From: Lentisphaeria bacterium
GTDB lineage: Bacteria; Verrucomicrobiota; Lentisphaeria; Oligosphaerales; Oligosphaeraceae
DNA: 41,583 nucleotides
Assembly (NCBI GenBank): GCA_016287975.1
Contig: JAEEXV010000317.1
Location: forward strand, 1 to 41,583
Reading direction: 5' to 3'
The notes under the pieces were generated by a model, which ran no database searches, had not been told where the DNA came from, and was given only the letters and a program-made list of their open reading frames with translations. Of this stretch, positions 9,117 through 17,485 are shown in pieces; the first letter of the stretch is position 1, and every line of letters begins with the position of its first letter. The translations under genes and the position numbers were made by a program.

Positions 9117-10439
9117 TCAATTCTCTGCCAGAATAGGCACATTTCCCGCCAGCAGTTTCCAGACGGGCACGACTTGAATGCCGCCGTCCAGCGTCTTCTC
9201 CTCGTTCCAGGTGACTACCAGCAGACGGTCTATGCCGAGTTCCCCTCTGGCCTTGAGAAGCGGCGAAATCTCCCGCTTCATTGTCTCTGCGCCATTCAGG
9301 CTCCAGCATACCTGCATGAGGCACCGTTGACGGCTCTGCCTGTCGGTGACGTGGAAATCGACCTCCGTGCCGTCGGAGGTGTTGTAGTAGCCGACCTGGC
9401 ATTTGTTTCGGCGCAGATGGAGATAGACGAGGTTCTCCAGCAGCCAGCCACGGTTTGCGGTCGGGTCGTCGGCCATCGCCCTGACGAGGCCGACGTCCAC
9501 CAGATACACCTTGTCTGGGTTCACCATCCTCGCCTTCTCTGAGGTCGTGTGCAGCTCAGTCCTGTACAGTATGCACGCCTCCTCAAGGTATTCGACGAAC
9601 TCGAAGAGGTCGTTCTTGGAGCATTTCACCTGCATTCCCTGGTTCAGGGCCTTCCAGAATGCTGTCACGCTGAACTTCTGCGAGGCATTGTTGACGAGAT
9701 AGGCAAGGAGGCGGCGCAGCGCCGTGATGTTGCCGACGCCGTGCCGTTCAACCACGTCTTTGAGCACGACCATGTCGCCGTATTCCTGCAGGATTTCGCC
9801 GCGCGTCACCGTGTCTGCGGTCTGGTAGATTTCGGGGAAGCCGCCGATGGCGAAGAACTCCTCCATTCCGTGGCGCAGCCTGGCGATGGTGTCGTCGGAG
9901 AGGTGTTTCGGCAGTTCGTCGAACACATTCCTGTGCCGCAGGTATTCGCCAAAGGAGTACGGAAGCAGCTCCACGTTGACGGAACGCCCGCGCATTGCGG
10001 TGGCTATCTCCGAAGTGAGCAGTTTCGATGAAGACCCCGTGAGAATGACGTGGACGTCCGTAGTGTCCAGCAGGCGTCGCACAAAATGCTCCCAGCCGTC
10101 CACGTTCTGGATTTCGTCGAAGAAGAAGTAGCATTCCCTGCCCCGATTGTCGGGCCAGAGGCTGTAGTAGGCTTCCAGGATGAGCTGGCAGTCCTCCAGG
10201 CGGAATCCCGTGAGGCGGTCGTCCTCGAAGTTCAGATAAAGAAGGCGGCTCTTGTCAAGGCCACCCTCCATCACCTCCCGCATCTTCTGGCGACAGAGGC
10301 TGGTCTTGCCGACACGGCGCATTCCCGTGACCACAGTCGCCTTGCCCTCCAGAATGGGCAGAACGGCATCGCGACGGGTGATGGCGGGCAACGGACGCTC
10401 CTGGAACTCCAGCAGGATTCTCTTCAGTTTCTCAAGCAT
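9117..10439 (-). CDS. ATP-binding protein, AAA_14 plus DUF4143 type
   Basis: Family features are a P-loop ATPase domain followed by a C-terminal DUF4143 region. Seen here are Walker A GMRRVGKTS near the N-terminus, Walker B YFFFDEIQ followed by NVDGWEHFVRRL, then LTGSSSKLL, and a C-terminal region with TEVDFHV, typical of DUF4143 proteins. Members are common in bacteria and archaea, often in accessory regions; their cellular role is poorly defined. The start at 10439 is preferred because GGGAGG lies 8 nt upstream. In-frame ATGs at 10445 and 10484 are possible, but a TATTAT -10-like sequence at 10476-10481 lies downstream of the 10484 ATG, which argues against that one. The gene converges on the giant gene to its left and is diverged from the esterase to its right. 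No operon partner is visible. It has no CCGG, like the backbone. Confidence 0.9.
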   Translation of the reverse strand: MLEKLKRILLEFQERPLPAITRRDAVLPILEGKATVVTGMRRVGKTSLCRQKMREVMEGGLDKSRLLYLNFEDDRLTGFRLEDCQLILEAYYSLWPDNRGRECYFFFDEIQNVDGWEHFVRRLLDTTDVHVILTGSSSKLLTSEIATAMRGRSVNVELLPYSFGEYLRHRNVFDELPKHLSDDTIARLRHGMEEFFAIGGFPEIYQTADTVTRGEILQEYGDMVVLKDVVERHGVGNITALRRLLAYLVNNASQKFSVTAFWKALNQGMQVKCSKNDLFEFVEYLEEACILYRTELHTTSEKARMVNPDKVYLVDVGLVRAMADDPTANRGWLLENLVYLHLRRNKCQVGYYNTSDGTEVDFHVTDRQSRQRCLMQVCWSLNGAETMKREISPLLKARGELGIDRLLVVTWNEEKTLDGGIQVVPVWKLLAGNVPILAEN

Positions 10440-10545
10440 GGCCATGGCCTCCCTGGGGTTGACAATACGCCTAAGATAATACATTTTAGTCCACTTTCAA
10501 GTAAATTTGTCTCTTTTTAGGAGATAGAATAAAATCCAGATCTGC

Positions 10546-10650
10546 TGTTCCCCAAGATGGTCGGTGATTGCTGGGGGGCCTGACGATGGCCGCCATGGCA
10601 ACAACTTCGGGCGGGCAAAATGCGGTGATCGCCGCCCCGAATGGGGAACA
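10546..10650. repeat. Small repeat element, copy 1, with TGTTCCCC/GGGGAACA ends
   Basis: This 105-bp element is bounded by an 8-bp perfect terminal inverted repeat, TGTTCCCC (10546-10553) and GGGGAACA (10643-10650). Its left 17 bp, with the preceding GC, are identical to a second element at 37047, and similarity continues through an ATTGC-TGG block. Both elements also contain CGCCCCGAA and ATGGGG near the right end. It is non-coding and sits between an ATPase gene and an esterase gene. A REP- or MITE-like origin is possible. Confidence 0.55.
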
Positions 10651-10675
10651 ATGCGTTCTGGAAGCCGCAGCACTA

Positions 10676-10693
10676 CTTGCGGACGTCCGCAAG
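10676..10693. promoter_or_regulatory. Perfect 18-bp palindrome, candidate operator of the esterase gene
   Basis: CTTGCGGACGTCCGCAAG is a perfect dyad centred between 10684 and 10685, about 90 nt upstream of the esterase start. Its length and symmetry suit a dimeric helix-turn-helix repressor. A TATATT stretch about 20-30 nt downstream could be a -10 element, which would put the dyad near the -35 region. No regulator gene is adjacent and the bound protein is unknown. Confidence 0.45.
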
Positions 10694-10774
10694 GAGCGTC
10701 GTTTTGGAATGAACTGGTATATTGAGCGCATGGCAGAACGAGGGGGATGAAGTGTTTTCATGGAAGGGAGTGCG

Positions 10775-12778
10775 ATGGGCATGCGTTTGGGCAGTCTGTT
10801 CACGGACGGCGCAGTGGTTCAGTGCGGGCGTCCAGTGGTGGTGTGGGGCTGGTGCGGGGGGCGTCAATTGGTGCGGGTGCGCCTGGCGGGGCGCGAGGCG
10901 GTGAATGCGTCGGCGTGGGACGGCTATTTCGAGGTGCGGCTGCCCGCGATTCCCGCAGGCGGGCCGTACGAACTGGAGGTCGAGGCGGCGGGGGAGCGCG
11001 CGGTGGTGCACGACGTGCTGTCGGGGGAGGTATGGCTGGCCTCGGGGCAGTCGAACATGGAGTTCCCGCTGCGCACTTTCACCATCGGGGATCCAGAGGC
11101 GCAGACGGAGCAGTATCTGGCTGAAGGCGGCGTGGATCCGTGGATACGGATGGCGACGGTGCCGCACCAGTCGCTGGGCGCGAAAGAGAGCACGGCGGAG
11201 ATCGCGTGGCGTCGTTCGGATGCCTCGACGGCGGCGGAGTTTTCGGCGGTGGGGGCGTGGTTTGCGCTGAATCTGCGGAAGCGCCTGAAGGTGCCTGTGG
11301 GCATCATCCATGCAAGCTGGGGCGGCACGTGCATCCAGGCGTGGATGAGCAGGGAGTGCCTGGTTCGGCTGCCGCAAAGCCGAGGGCAGATGGAGGAGCA
11401 GGACGCCTGGACCAATCTGCCTGACAACTGGAAGGGCTACGAGACGCAGGGGCGGCTGGAGACGGGGAACTCCAAGGAGATGACCTATCGGCAATTCTGC
11501 GAACCCGACCGCGGCAATGGAGGCGTCGGGAAGGGCTGGGCCGCGCCAGAGTTCGACGATGGCGGCTGGCCGCGCATGGAGGTCCCCGGCAGCTGGATCG
11601 GGCAGGGCATCAACCAGAACGGCGCGACCTGGGTTCGCATCGCGGTGGACATCCCCGCCGCATGGGCAGGGCAGGACCTGGAACTGCATCTCGGCTGCAT
11701 CGACAAGCATGACGTGACCTATTTCAACGGCGTCGAGGTCGGCGCGACGGGCAGGGGCTTCGAGGACAACCACTGGACGGAGAGGCGCCGCTATCCTGTC
11801 CCGGGCAAACTGGTGAGGGGAGGGCGCAATGTCGTCGCCATCCGCGGCTTCTCGTTCCTTTTCGACGGCTCCTTCGGCGGCAAGGCCTCCTACTGGTATG
11901 TGTGCCGAAAAGGGGAGGCGGAGGGGATTCCGCTGGCGGGGAAGTGGCCTGCACAGGCGGAATACACGGTGGTCGCGAAGATCAGCGCGCAGCGCGGCAA
12001 TGGGCCGCGCCCCGACGAGACGGCGCCCTTCAACCAGAACTCCGCGCATCATCTCTTCGACGGGATGATTCGCCCGCTCATCCCCTATGCGATGCGGGGG
12101 GCGATCTGGTACCAGGGCGAACAGGATGCCGACGTGAAGCAATTCCTGTCGACGCAATACGAGGAGCGGCTGGCGGCGATGATCGGGGACTGGCGCTATC
12201 GCTGGGGGCAGGGCGACTTCCCCTTCTACTTTGTGCAACTTGCCAACTATCAGGCGCAGCTCATCGCCAAGCTTGCGTCCGCGAGCTGGTGCCAGGTGCG
12301 CGAGGCCCAGCGCCGCGTCGCACGGAGCCTGCCGAACACGGGGGCGATCGTCGCCACGGACATCGGCGAAGACACGGACATCCACCCGCACAACAAGCGC
12401 GAGTTCGGGCGTCGGCTGGCGCTGCTCGCCTTGCATGGCACATACGGCATGTCGGACGTGGTGCCCTCGGGACCTGCGTTCCGCGAGGCGCAGCCCGCCC
12501 CCGACGGGGCGCTGCGCCTGATCTTCGACTGGGCGGAGGGGATCCACACCAGGGACGGCCAGGCGCCGCGCGGCTTCGAGGTCGCGGGATACGACCTGGC
12601 CTTCCATGCGGCGGAGGCGACGCTGGACGGCACGGCGGTCGTGGTACGCTCCGACGCCGTGCCGTTTCCCGTGCATGCGCGGTATGCCTGGGAGAGCTGC
12701 CCGCCCTGCGATCTGGTCAACGGCTCCGACCTGCCCGCCATGCCCTTCACGACGCTGCCGCGGTATTCAGAACGATAG
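10775..12778 (+). CDS. Sialate O-acetylesterase family protein
   Basis: An SGNH-hydrolase-type esterase, expected to remove O-acetyl groups from sialic acid or other glycans. Seen are block I GQSNMEFPL (Ser near residue 93 from this start), WYQGEQDA in the middle, and DIHPHNKREFGRRLA near the C-terminus supplying the Asp-x-x-His of the catalytic set. The 667-aa length and a jelly-roll-like insert between the two halves of the hydrolase domain fit the family in glycan-degrading gut bacteria. The start at 10775 follows GGAAGGGAG. An in-frame ATG at 10760 has a poorer SD and one at 10781 is also possible. No signal peptide is evident, so a cytoplasmic location is possible. It lies alone, downstream of a palindrome that may control it, and faces the convergent LPS-kinase-like gene 12 nt away. 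Confidence 0.9.
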   Translation: MGMRLGSLFTDGAVVQCGRPVVVWGWCGGRQLVRVRLAGREAVNASAWDGYFEVRLPAIPAGGPYELEVEAAGERAVVHDVLSGEVWLASGQSNMEFPLRTFTIGDPEAQTEQYLAEGGVDPWIRMATVPHQSLGAKESTAEIAWRRSDASTAAEFSAVGAWFALNLRKRLKVPVGIIHASWGGTCIQAWMSRECLVRLPQSRGQMEEQDAWTNLPDNWKGYETQGRLETGNSKEMTYRQFCEPDRGNGGVGKGWAAPEFDDGGWPRMEVPGSWIGQGINQNGATWVRIAVDIPAAWAGQDLELHLGCIDKHDVTYFNGVEVGATGRGFEDNHWTERRRYPVPGKLVRGGRNVVAIRGFSFLFDGSFGGKASYWYVCRKGEAEGIPLAGKWPAQAEYTVVAKISAQRGNGPRPDETAPFNQNSAHHLFDGMIRPLIPYAMRGAIWYQGEQDADVKQFLSTQYEERLAAMIGDWRYRWGQGDFPFYFVQLANYQAQLIAKLASASWCQVREAQRRVARSLPNTGAIVATDIGEDTDIHPHNKREFGRRLALLALHGTYGMSDVVPSGPAFREAQPAPDGALRLIFDWAEGIHTRDGQAPRGFEVAGYDLAFHAAEATLDGTAVVVRSDAVPFPVHARYAWESCPPCDLVNGSDLPAMPFTTLPRYSER

Positions 12779-12790
12779 GAACGGTCCGAC

Positions 12791-13639
12791 CTACTTCCGC
12801 TCCTCGGCGAATATCGTGTATTTCTTGGATGAGAACAGGCGACGTTTGAAGCCCATCATCCCCTCAAGCAGGGACGCCGCGTCCGCGCATGGGGACTGGC
12901 GGCAGGAGACGTAATACCGCACCAGCTCCTCCACCTCCGCGCGCGGCGGCTGCATATCACGAAAAAACGTGTGCAAATCGACGAGGATGGCGCGCGCCAT
13001 CTGCCTATGCGTGACTGGGCGCAGACGCGCCACGTCAATCCAGAAGCACTCCAGCTGCCCGTCGGCCTTCTGGCGGAACAGGAGATTCCGCAGGTGAAAC
13101 GCCTTGTGGAACCACTGATGCTCATGGAGAATGGCCAGATACCGCAGATGTTCGCGGCAGAATTGGCGGCGCAAGTCGTCATGGCCGTCTCGGAACTCGC
13201 CTCCAGGCATGAAGCATCGGCCGTCCCTCGTCCCCTCCAGGAAGGCCGTGACCAGGAACGATTCGCGCAACAGGCAGTAGCGGCGCGTCTCCCCGACGGC
13301 CAGCACCCGGGCGGACGGTATCCCCAATTCCGCCAGCATCTGGTAGTGCCGACATTCCCTAACGGGCAGCGATGGGCGGAACAAGTAGCGCCAGGGCGTC
13401 TTGCCCCGCTGTGTCTTGTAGGCGAAATCAAACCCGCCATCCTGGCACCGCCATACGTATTTTCCGTTGGAGACGTTGATCAGCTTGTGGGCGTCGTCTT
13501 CCATCAACTCGCCGTCGCGCAGTCTGGCCAGCGCCGCCGCAAACTCCGGCAACGCGCTCCGCCAGCTGCCGAAATAGTTGGGCCGCAAATTGTTCAAGTC
13601 AAGTTCTTTCATCTTGCGTCGTCGTCGTGTTCCCAACAT
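12791..13639 (-). CDS. LPS-kinase (WaaP/InaA) family protein with substituted catalytic Asp
   Basis: The 282-aa protein has the kinase-like fold of the lipopolysaccharide core kinase family, whose members phosphorylate heptose or Kdo. The loop reads FHKAFHLRNLLF followed by CFWIDVARLR. In canonical members the residue two after the His is Asp; here it is Ala, while the Asn (LRN) and the metal-binding-like Asp (WID) remain. A subgroup of InaA-like proteins also lacks this Asp, so it may be a non-canonical or non-catalytic member rather than a broken gene. It starts at an ATG immediately after an AGGACAGGGAGG stretch; an in-frame ATG at 13612 has no SD. It is divergent from the DeoR remnant and near a second family member at 14289, which suggests a surface-glycan locus. 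Confidence 0.8.
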   Translation of the reverse strand: MLGTRRRRKMKELDLNNLRPNYFGSWRSALPEFAAALARLRDGELMEDDAHKLINVSNGKYVWRCQDGGFDFAYKTQRGKTPWRYLFRPSLPVRECRHYQMLAELGIPSARVLAVGETRRYCLLRESFLVTAFLEGTRDGRCFMPGGEFRDGHDDLRRQFCREHLRYLAILHEHQWFHKAFHLRNLLFRQKADGQLECFWIDVARLRPVTHRQMARAILVDLHTFFRDMQPPRAEVEELVRYYVSCRQSPCADAASLLEGMMGFKRRLFSSKKYTIFAEERK

Positions 13640-13881
13640 CCTCCCTGTCCTATGGATAATATAACGCGCCTGAGGTCAAACAGCGAATGCCATTCGCTCA
13701 GTCGGCATCAGCGGAGCACCTTGGCCAACCACCCAAATTCGGCGGATGACAGGATTCAGTCATAATCTTGAAAAAGCCACCCAAATAAGCATGATTTCAG
13801 CCATTTCAAGTTGCAGAAACCTCATTCGATAATATATTTAATCAAAATCAATCAAAATCTTTCATTTTCAATCACGTAAAC

Positions 13882-14271
13882 ATGCAGAAGGACATTTTCC
13901 ATCGCCTGCTTGCGACCGAGCGTGAGCAGTTGGTTTTGGGACATGTGCGCGAGTCGGAAGTCGCCCCGGTGGCAGAGTTGTGCCAGGCGCGGTCTGTGTC
14001 GGAGGTGACAGTTCGCCGCAACCTTCAGAGTCGGCATGCCCGTGGTTTCCTGGAGCGTATTCATGACGGCGCCGGATTGAAGCCGCATCCCAGGGAGAAC
14101 AAGCCGATATTCATGGCGAATAAAAGCAAGTGTACCAAGAAGATGCAGCGGATAGCCGCCAAGGTTGCCAATCTGGTCGTTGAAATAGTCGCCTTTCGTG
14201 CCCCTGGACAGGAGTTGCGGGCGATTCCCTCCGAAACCTCACTTTTCAACTACGACTGCCGAATGCGCTAA
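13882..14271 (+). pseudogene. Truncated DeoR-family regulator (HTH part only)
   Basis: The N-terminal 65 residues match the DeoR winged helix-turn-helix (VAELCQARSVSEVTVRRN, then GFLERIHDGAGL). The next stretch, with KKMQRIAAKVANLV, resembles the start of the DeoR effector-binding domain. The protein stops at 129 aa against about 250 in intact members, and the sugar-phosphate sensor is absent. The LPS-kinase gene begins only 17 nt later, so the missing part is not nearby. No SD precedes the ATG. The upstream 242-bp gap is AT-rich, with AATCAAAATC repeats and no clear promoter. It may be a decayed regulator or a small DNA-binding protein; the first seems likelier. CCGG sites occur here, unlike the backbone. 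Confidence 0.6.
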
Positions 14272-14288
14272 TTTCCCTGCAAGCCGCT

Positions 14289-15275
14289 ATGACCACACCG
14301 ATTTGGCAATGGCAATTGGATGATGACAGCGTCCTCCATCCCTGGTTGGAGGACGAGGGAGCGCGGCAGATCGTTAAATCCTCGCCCATTCGAGAGGTCT
14401 TCACCGTCCGCGACGCGGCTGGTCGGCAGTATCATGTCAAGCACAGTCGGCCTGGTTGCCTGGCGGATCGCCTTGGCTGGAAGTTGAAGCGGGAGTATCT
14501 GCTGGGGCGCCGGTTGCGCCAGCTGGGCCTGCCCTGCCCCGAACCGGTCGCTTGGGGACATTGCGGAAGCGAGGAGCTGCTGGTCACGGCGACGGTTCCA
14601 GAGGCCCGGGCAGCGTCTGTATACCTGGAATGCATACAGGACGAGGACAGTCGGCGCGAGTGCCTGGAAAAGTATGCCGAACTGGCGGGACGTCTGTGGT
14701 GCGCCGGCTTCTATCATTTGGACATGCACCTCGGAAATGTCCTCGTCGACAGGCGGGGCGAACTGCTGCTGGTCGACTTGAACGGCATTCGAAAGCGTCC
14801 CTGGCCGGGCTGGCTCTTCGACAGGCGTTGCCTCCTGCGCCTATTGGCGAAATTCACCAGCTTCGCCAATCTTCAAAGAGAGGAATCGCGCGCGCTGGTC
14901 TTGAGGCTCCTCCTGCACAGCGGCATCCTGGACGACATGCGCGAGGCGCAGAAGGTTATCGCCGAGTGCGCCGAGTTGCGTCTGCGCGAGCGCCAGCGCA
15001 AATTGCCCAAGCGCCGCGAGAAGGCGCTGAAAGGGGAGTATTTCGGTTCCCTGCTGACCACCCATGACGGCATGGTCCTGCACCGCCGGAGAAGCGGGGC
15101 GGGGGAGCCTTTGCCCTACAATCTCGAATCCTCGCTGAACTTCTCTTTGCCCCATGACGAGGCGCAGGAATACTGGCTGACCGGACTCCTGGAACCTGAA
15201 AAACTGAACGGCAAACCGCGCCCCACCGCCTGGCTGCTCAGGCCAGACGGCGTGGACCTCATCGTCTTCCCCTGA
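14289..15275 (+). CDS. LPS-kinase (Kdo/WaaP) family protein
   Basis: The 328-aa protein is likely to phosphorylate a sugar of the LPS inner core or a related envelope glycan at the cytoplasmic face of the inner membrane. The catalytic loop is intact, YHLDMHLGNVLV, followed by LLLVDLNGIRKR with the second Asp. The N-terminal half carries a YHVKHSRPG strand with the candidate ATP-binding Lys. After about residue 190 it is basic and helical (LRERQRKLPKRREKAL), which could support membrane association. It begins 17 nt after the DeoR remnant. I count seven CCGG sites in under 1 kb, normal for this GC and very unlike the flanking genes, which suggests more recent acquisition. The substrate cannot be told from sequence. 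Confidence 0.85.
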   Translation: MTTPIWQWQLDDDSVLHPWLEDEGARQIVKSSPIREVFTVRDAAGRQYHVKHSRPGCLADRLGWKLKREYLLGRRLRQLGLPCPEPVAWGHCGSEELLVTATVPEARAASVYLECIQDEDSRRECLEKYAELAGRLWCAGFYHLDMHLGNVLVDRRGELLLVDLNGIRKRPWPGWLFDRRCLLRLLAKFTSFANLQREESRALVLRLLLHSGILDDMREAQKVIAECAELRLRERQRKLPKRREKALKGEYFGSLLTTHDGMVLHRRRSGAGEPLPYNLESSLNFSLPHDEAQEYWLTGLLEPEKLNGKPRPTAWLLRPDGVDLIVFP

Positions 15276-15367
15276 CGCCAAGAAACCAGGGTAGAATTGA
15301 AAAAGTAAGGGAATTATATAGTTTAGTTTCCGTGCGTGGCTTCATGGACGACCTAATCCTAACAGAC

Positions 15368-15397
15368 TTGACCATCCAAGAAACTCAAGTATATAAT
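15368..15397 (+). promoter_or_regulatory. Sigma70-type promoter of the etfB-etfA-oxidase operon
   Basis: TTGACC at 15368-15373 and a consensus TATAAT at 15392-15397 are separated by 18 bp. An eight-T tract follows at the expected transcription start. The predicted leader is about 80 nt to the etfB ATG at 15486. A second AT-rich stretch (TTATATAGTTT) near 15314-15324 has no good -35 box. Confidence 0.65.
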
Positions 15398-15485
15398 TGC
15401 CTTTTTTTTCGGTTGGGTTCCGCGCAATGGGAAAAGTGTGTCATCTTATTGCAAATGCCTTGATCGCCATAAAACCGACTTCTCC

Positions 15486-16286
15486 ATGAAAATCATTGTC
15501 TGCATCAAGCAAGTGCCTGGCACGGCCCAGGTCGAGATCGATCCGAAGACGGGCGTGCTGAAGCGCGACGGCGTGGAGTCGAAGATGAATCCCTACGACC
15601 TCTACGCCATCGAGACGGCGCTGCGCATCCAGGCGCAGTGCGGCGCCCAGGTCACCGCGCTCACCATGGGGCCGCCGCAGGCGGAGGCGGTGCTGCGAGA
15701 GGCCTTCATGATGGGCGTGGACGACGGCGTGCTGCTCTCCGATCGGCGCTTCGGCGGGGCGGATGTCCTGGCGACCTCCTACACGCTTTCGCAGGGCGTG
15801 CGGGCGGCGGGAGGCGCGGATCTCATCCTCTGCGGCAAGCAGACGACGGACGGCGACACCGCGCAGGTCGGCGCCGAGCTGGCGGAGTCCCTGGGGATTC
15901 CGCATGTGACGGGGCTGCTTCGCCTGCGCGAAGTCACGGCGACGGGGCTGGTCGCGGACCTCGACCTGCCGCTGCAGATCGAGACGGTGCGGATTCCGTT
16001 CCCGTGCCTGGCCACGGTCGAGAAGGGCATCTTCGAACCGCGCCTGCCGTCGTTCCGACGCAAACTCGCGACCGCTGACCGCCCGATCCGCAGGATCACG
16101 CTGGACGACCTTCCAGACCGCGACCCGATGCACTATGGCCTCAACGGCTCCCCGACGCAGGTGCAGCGTATCTTCCCGCCCGAAAGCCACCGCAGCCAGG
16201 AGCATTGGGAGGGCGCGCCCGACGAACTGGCCGCGCGCCTCCTTGAGCGCCTCGATGAACAGAAGTTCCTCCAGCAGCCGAGGTAA
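15486..16286 (+). CDS. etfB: Electron transfer flavoprotein beta subunit
   Basis: The 266-aa protein begins MKIIVCIKQVPGTAQVEIDP and keeps the EtfB landmarks: NPYDLYAIETALR, an ALTMGPPQAEAVLREA segment, and CGKQTTDGDTAQVGAELAE for nucleotide binding. EtfB pairs with EtfA and passes electrons between flavins; in bifurcating complexes it holds the FAD that oxidises NADH. It is first in a three-gene operon with etfA (5-nt gap) and an FAD-linked oxidase, the gene set of electron-bifurcating lactate dehydrogenase described in Acetobacterium woodii. The ATG at 15486 matches family starts; an in-frame ATG at 15438 adds residues with no similarity. No SD is apparent. Zero CCGG sites were found across this operon. 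Confidence 0.93.
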   Translation: MKIIVCIKQVPGTAQVEIDPKTGVLKRDGVESKMNPYDLYAIETALRIQAQCGAQVTALTMGPPQAEAVLREAFMMGVDDGVLLSDRRFGGADVLATSYTLSQGVRAAGGADLILCGKQTTDGDTAQVGAELAESLGIPHVTGLLRLREVTATGLVADLDLPLQIETVRIPFPCLATVEKGIFEPRLPSFRRKLATADRPIRRITLDDLPDRDPMHYGLNGSPTQVQRIFPPESHRSQEHWEGAPDELAARLLERLDEQKFLQQPR

Positions 16287-16291
16287 CCGCC

Positions 16292-17485
16292 ATGGCATAT
16301 ATCAAAATCCATCCCGAAAAAGTGCAGGACGCGGCGGCGGTGGCCGCCATCTGCCCGTTCCACGCCATCGAGGTCCAGAATGGCCGCCTCTCCATCAACG
16401 CGGGCTGCCGCATGTGTCGGCTCTGCGTGCGCAAGGGCGGCGGTGTCTTCGAGTATGTGGAGGAAGAGGAGAAGACGCCGCAGGTCGACAAGAGCGCGTG
16501 GCGCGGCGTCTCGGTCGTCGCGGAGGTGACGGCGGGGCGCGTGCATCCCGTCACCTTCGAGTTGCTGGGCAAGGCGCGTGAACTCGCCGCGAAGGTCGGC
16601 CATCCCGTCTACTGCGTCCTGATCGGCGACCAGGTCGCCCCGCTGGCGCAGGAACTGCTGGAATATGGTGCGGACGAGGTGTTCCTGTATGAGGATCCCG
16701 CGTATCGCCACTTCCGCATCGAGCCGTTCGCGGCGGCGGTCGAGGAGTTCATCCAGGGGGTGAAGCCCTCGGTCGTGCTGGTCGGCGGGACGGTCACGGG
16801 GCGGTCGCTGGCGCCGCGCGTCGCGGCGCGCTTCCGCACGGGGCTCACCGCCGACTGCACGCAGCTGGACATCTCCGAATCGACCGACCTCGACCAGATC
16901 CGCCCTGCGTACGGCGGCAACATCATGGCGCATATCCGCACGCCGCGTCATCGTCCGCAGTTCGCGACGGTGCGCTACAAGATCTTCCCGATTCCCGCAA
17001 AATGCGCGCCGCACGGCAAGGTCACGCGGCGCGGCGTCCCGACGGCGGCGCTGGCCTCCGCGATCGAGATCCTCGCCGTCGCCGAGAAGGCGCGCGAGGC
17101 GGGCATCGAGGAGGCCGAGGTGATTGTCGCGGGCGGGCGCGGGCTCAAGAAGCCCGAGGATCTCGCGCTGCTGGAAGAACTCGCGGGGCTGCTGAACGGG
17201 CGCGTGGCCTCCACGCGCGCGCTGGTCGAGGCGGGCTGGACCGATCCGCGCCAGCAGATCGGCCTGAGCGGCCGCACGGTCAAGCCGAAACTCCTCATCG
17301 CATGCGGCATCTCGGGGGCGATCCAGTTCGTCGCGGGCATGAACGGCGCCGAGCAGATCATCGCCATCAACACCGACCCGAACGCGCCGATCTTCAAGGT
17401 CGCGCACGTCGCCATCCTCGGCGACCTCTACCAGATCCTCCCGCGCCTCATCGAATCCATCAAACTCCGAAAGGCAGCCCCATGA
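16292..17485 (+). CDS. etfA: Electron transfer flavoprotein alpha subunit with a half-ferredoxin N-terminus
   Basis: The 397-aa protein has an N-terminal ferredoxin-like extension (residues 1-60) followed by the EtfA core. The FAD-binding C-terminal domain shows [19 protein letters not shown] and [20 protein letters not shown]. The extension keeps CPFHAI from the first motif and CRMCRLC from the second. In a 2[4Fe-4S] ferredoxin these four cysteines ligate one cluster, while the CxxCxxC and CP ligands of the other are missing. So one cluster is predicted. Such an extension is typical of EtfA from bifurcating complexes of anaerobes. The stop codon overlaps the ATG of the oxidase gene (ATGA), indicating tight coupling. 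The partners imply a lactate- or 2-hydroxyacid-oxidising complex using NAD and probably ferredoxin. Confidence 0.93.
   Translation: MAYIKIHPEKVQDAAAVAAICPFHAIEVQNGRLSINAGCRMCRLCVRKGGGVFEYVEEEEKTPQVDKSAWRGVSVVAEVTAGRVHPVTFELLGKARELAAKVGHPVYCVLIGDQVAPLAQELLEYGADEVFLYEDPAYRHFRIEPFAAAVEEFIQGVKPSVVLVGGTVTGRSLAPRVAARFRTGLTADCTQLDISESTDLDQIRPAYGGNIMAHIRTPRHRPQFATVRYKIFPIPAKCAPHGKVTRRGVPTAALASAIEILAVAEKAREAGIEEAEVIVAGGRGLKKPEDLALLEELAGLLNGRVASTRALVEAGWTDPRQQIGLSGRTVKPKLLIACGISGAIQFVAGMNGAEQIIAINTDPNAPIFKVAHVAILGDLYQILPRLIESIKLRKAAP

Noticed and set aside
10673..12676. 667-codon minus-strand open frame
   Set aside because: It is a shadow of the sialate O-acetylesterase gene, which carries GQSNM and Asp-x-x-His motifs on the plus strand.
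13852..14088. Minus-strand 78-aa frame
   Set aside because: Antisense to the DeoR fragment, whose helix-turn-helix is recognisable on the plus strand.
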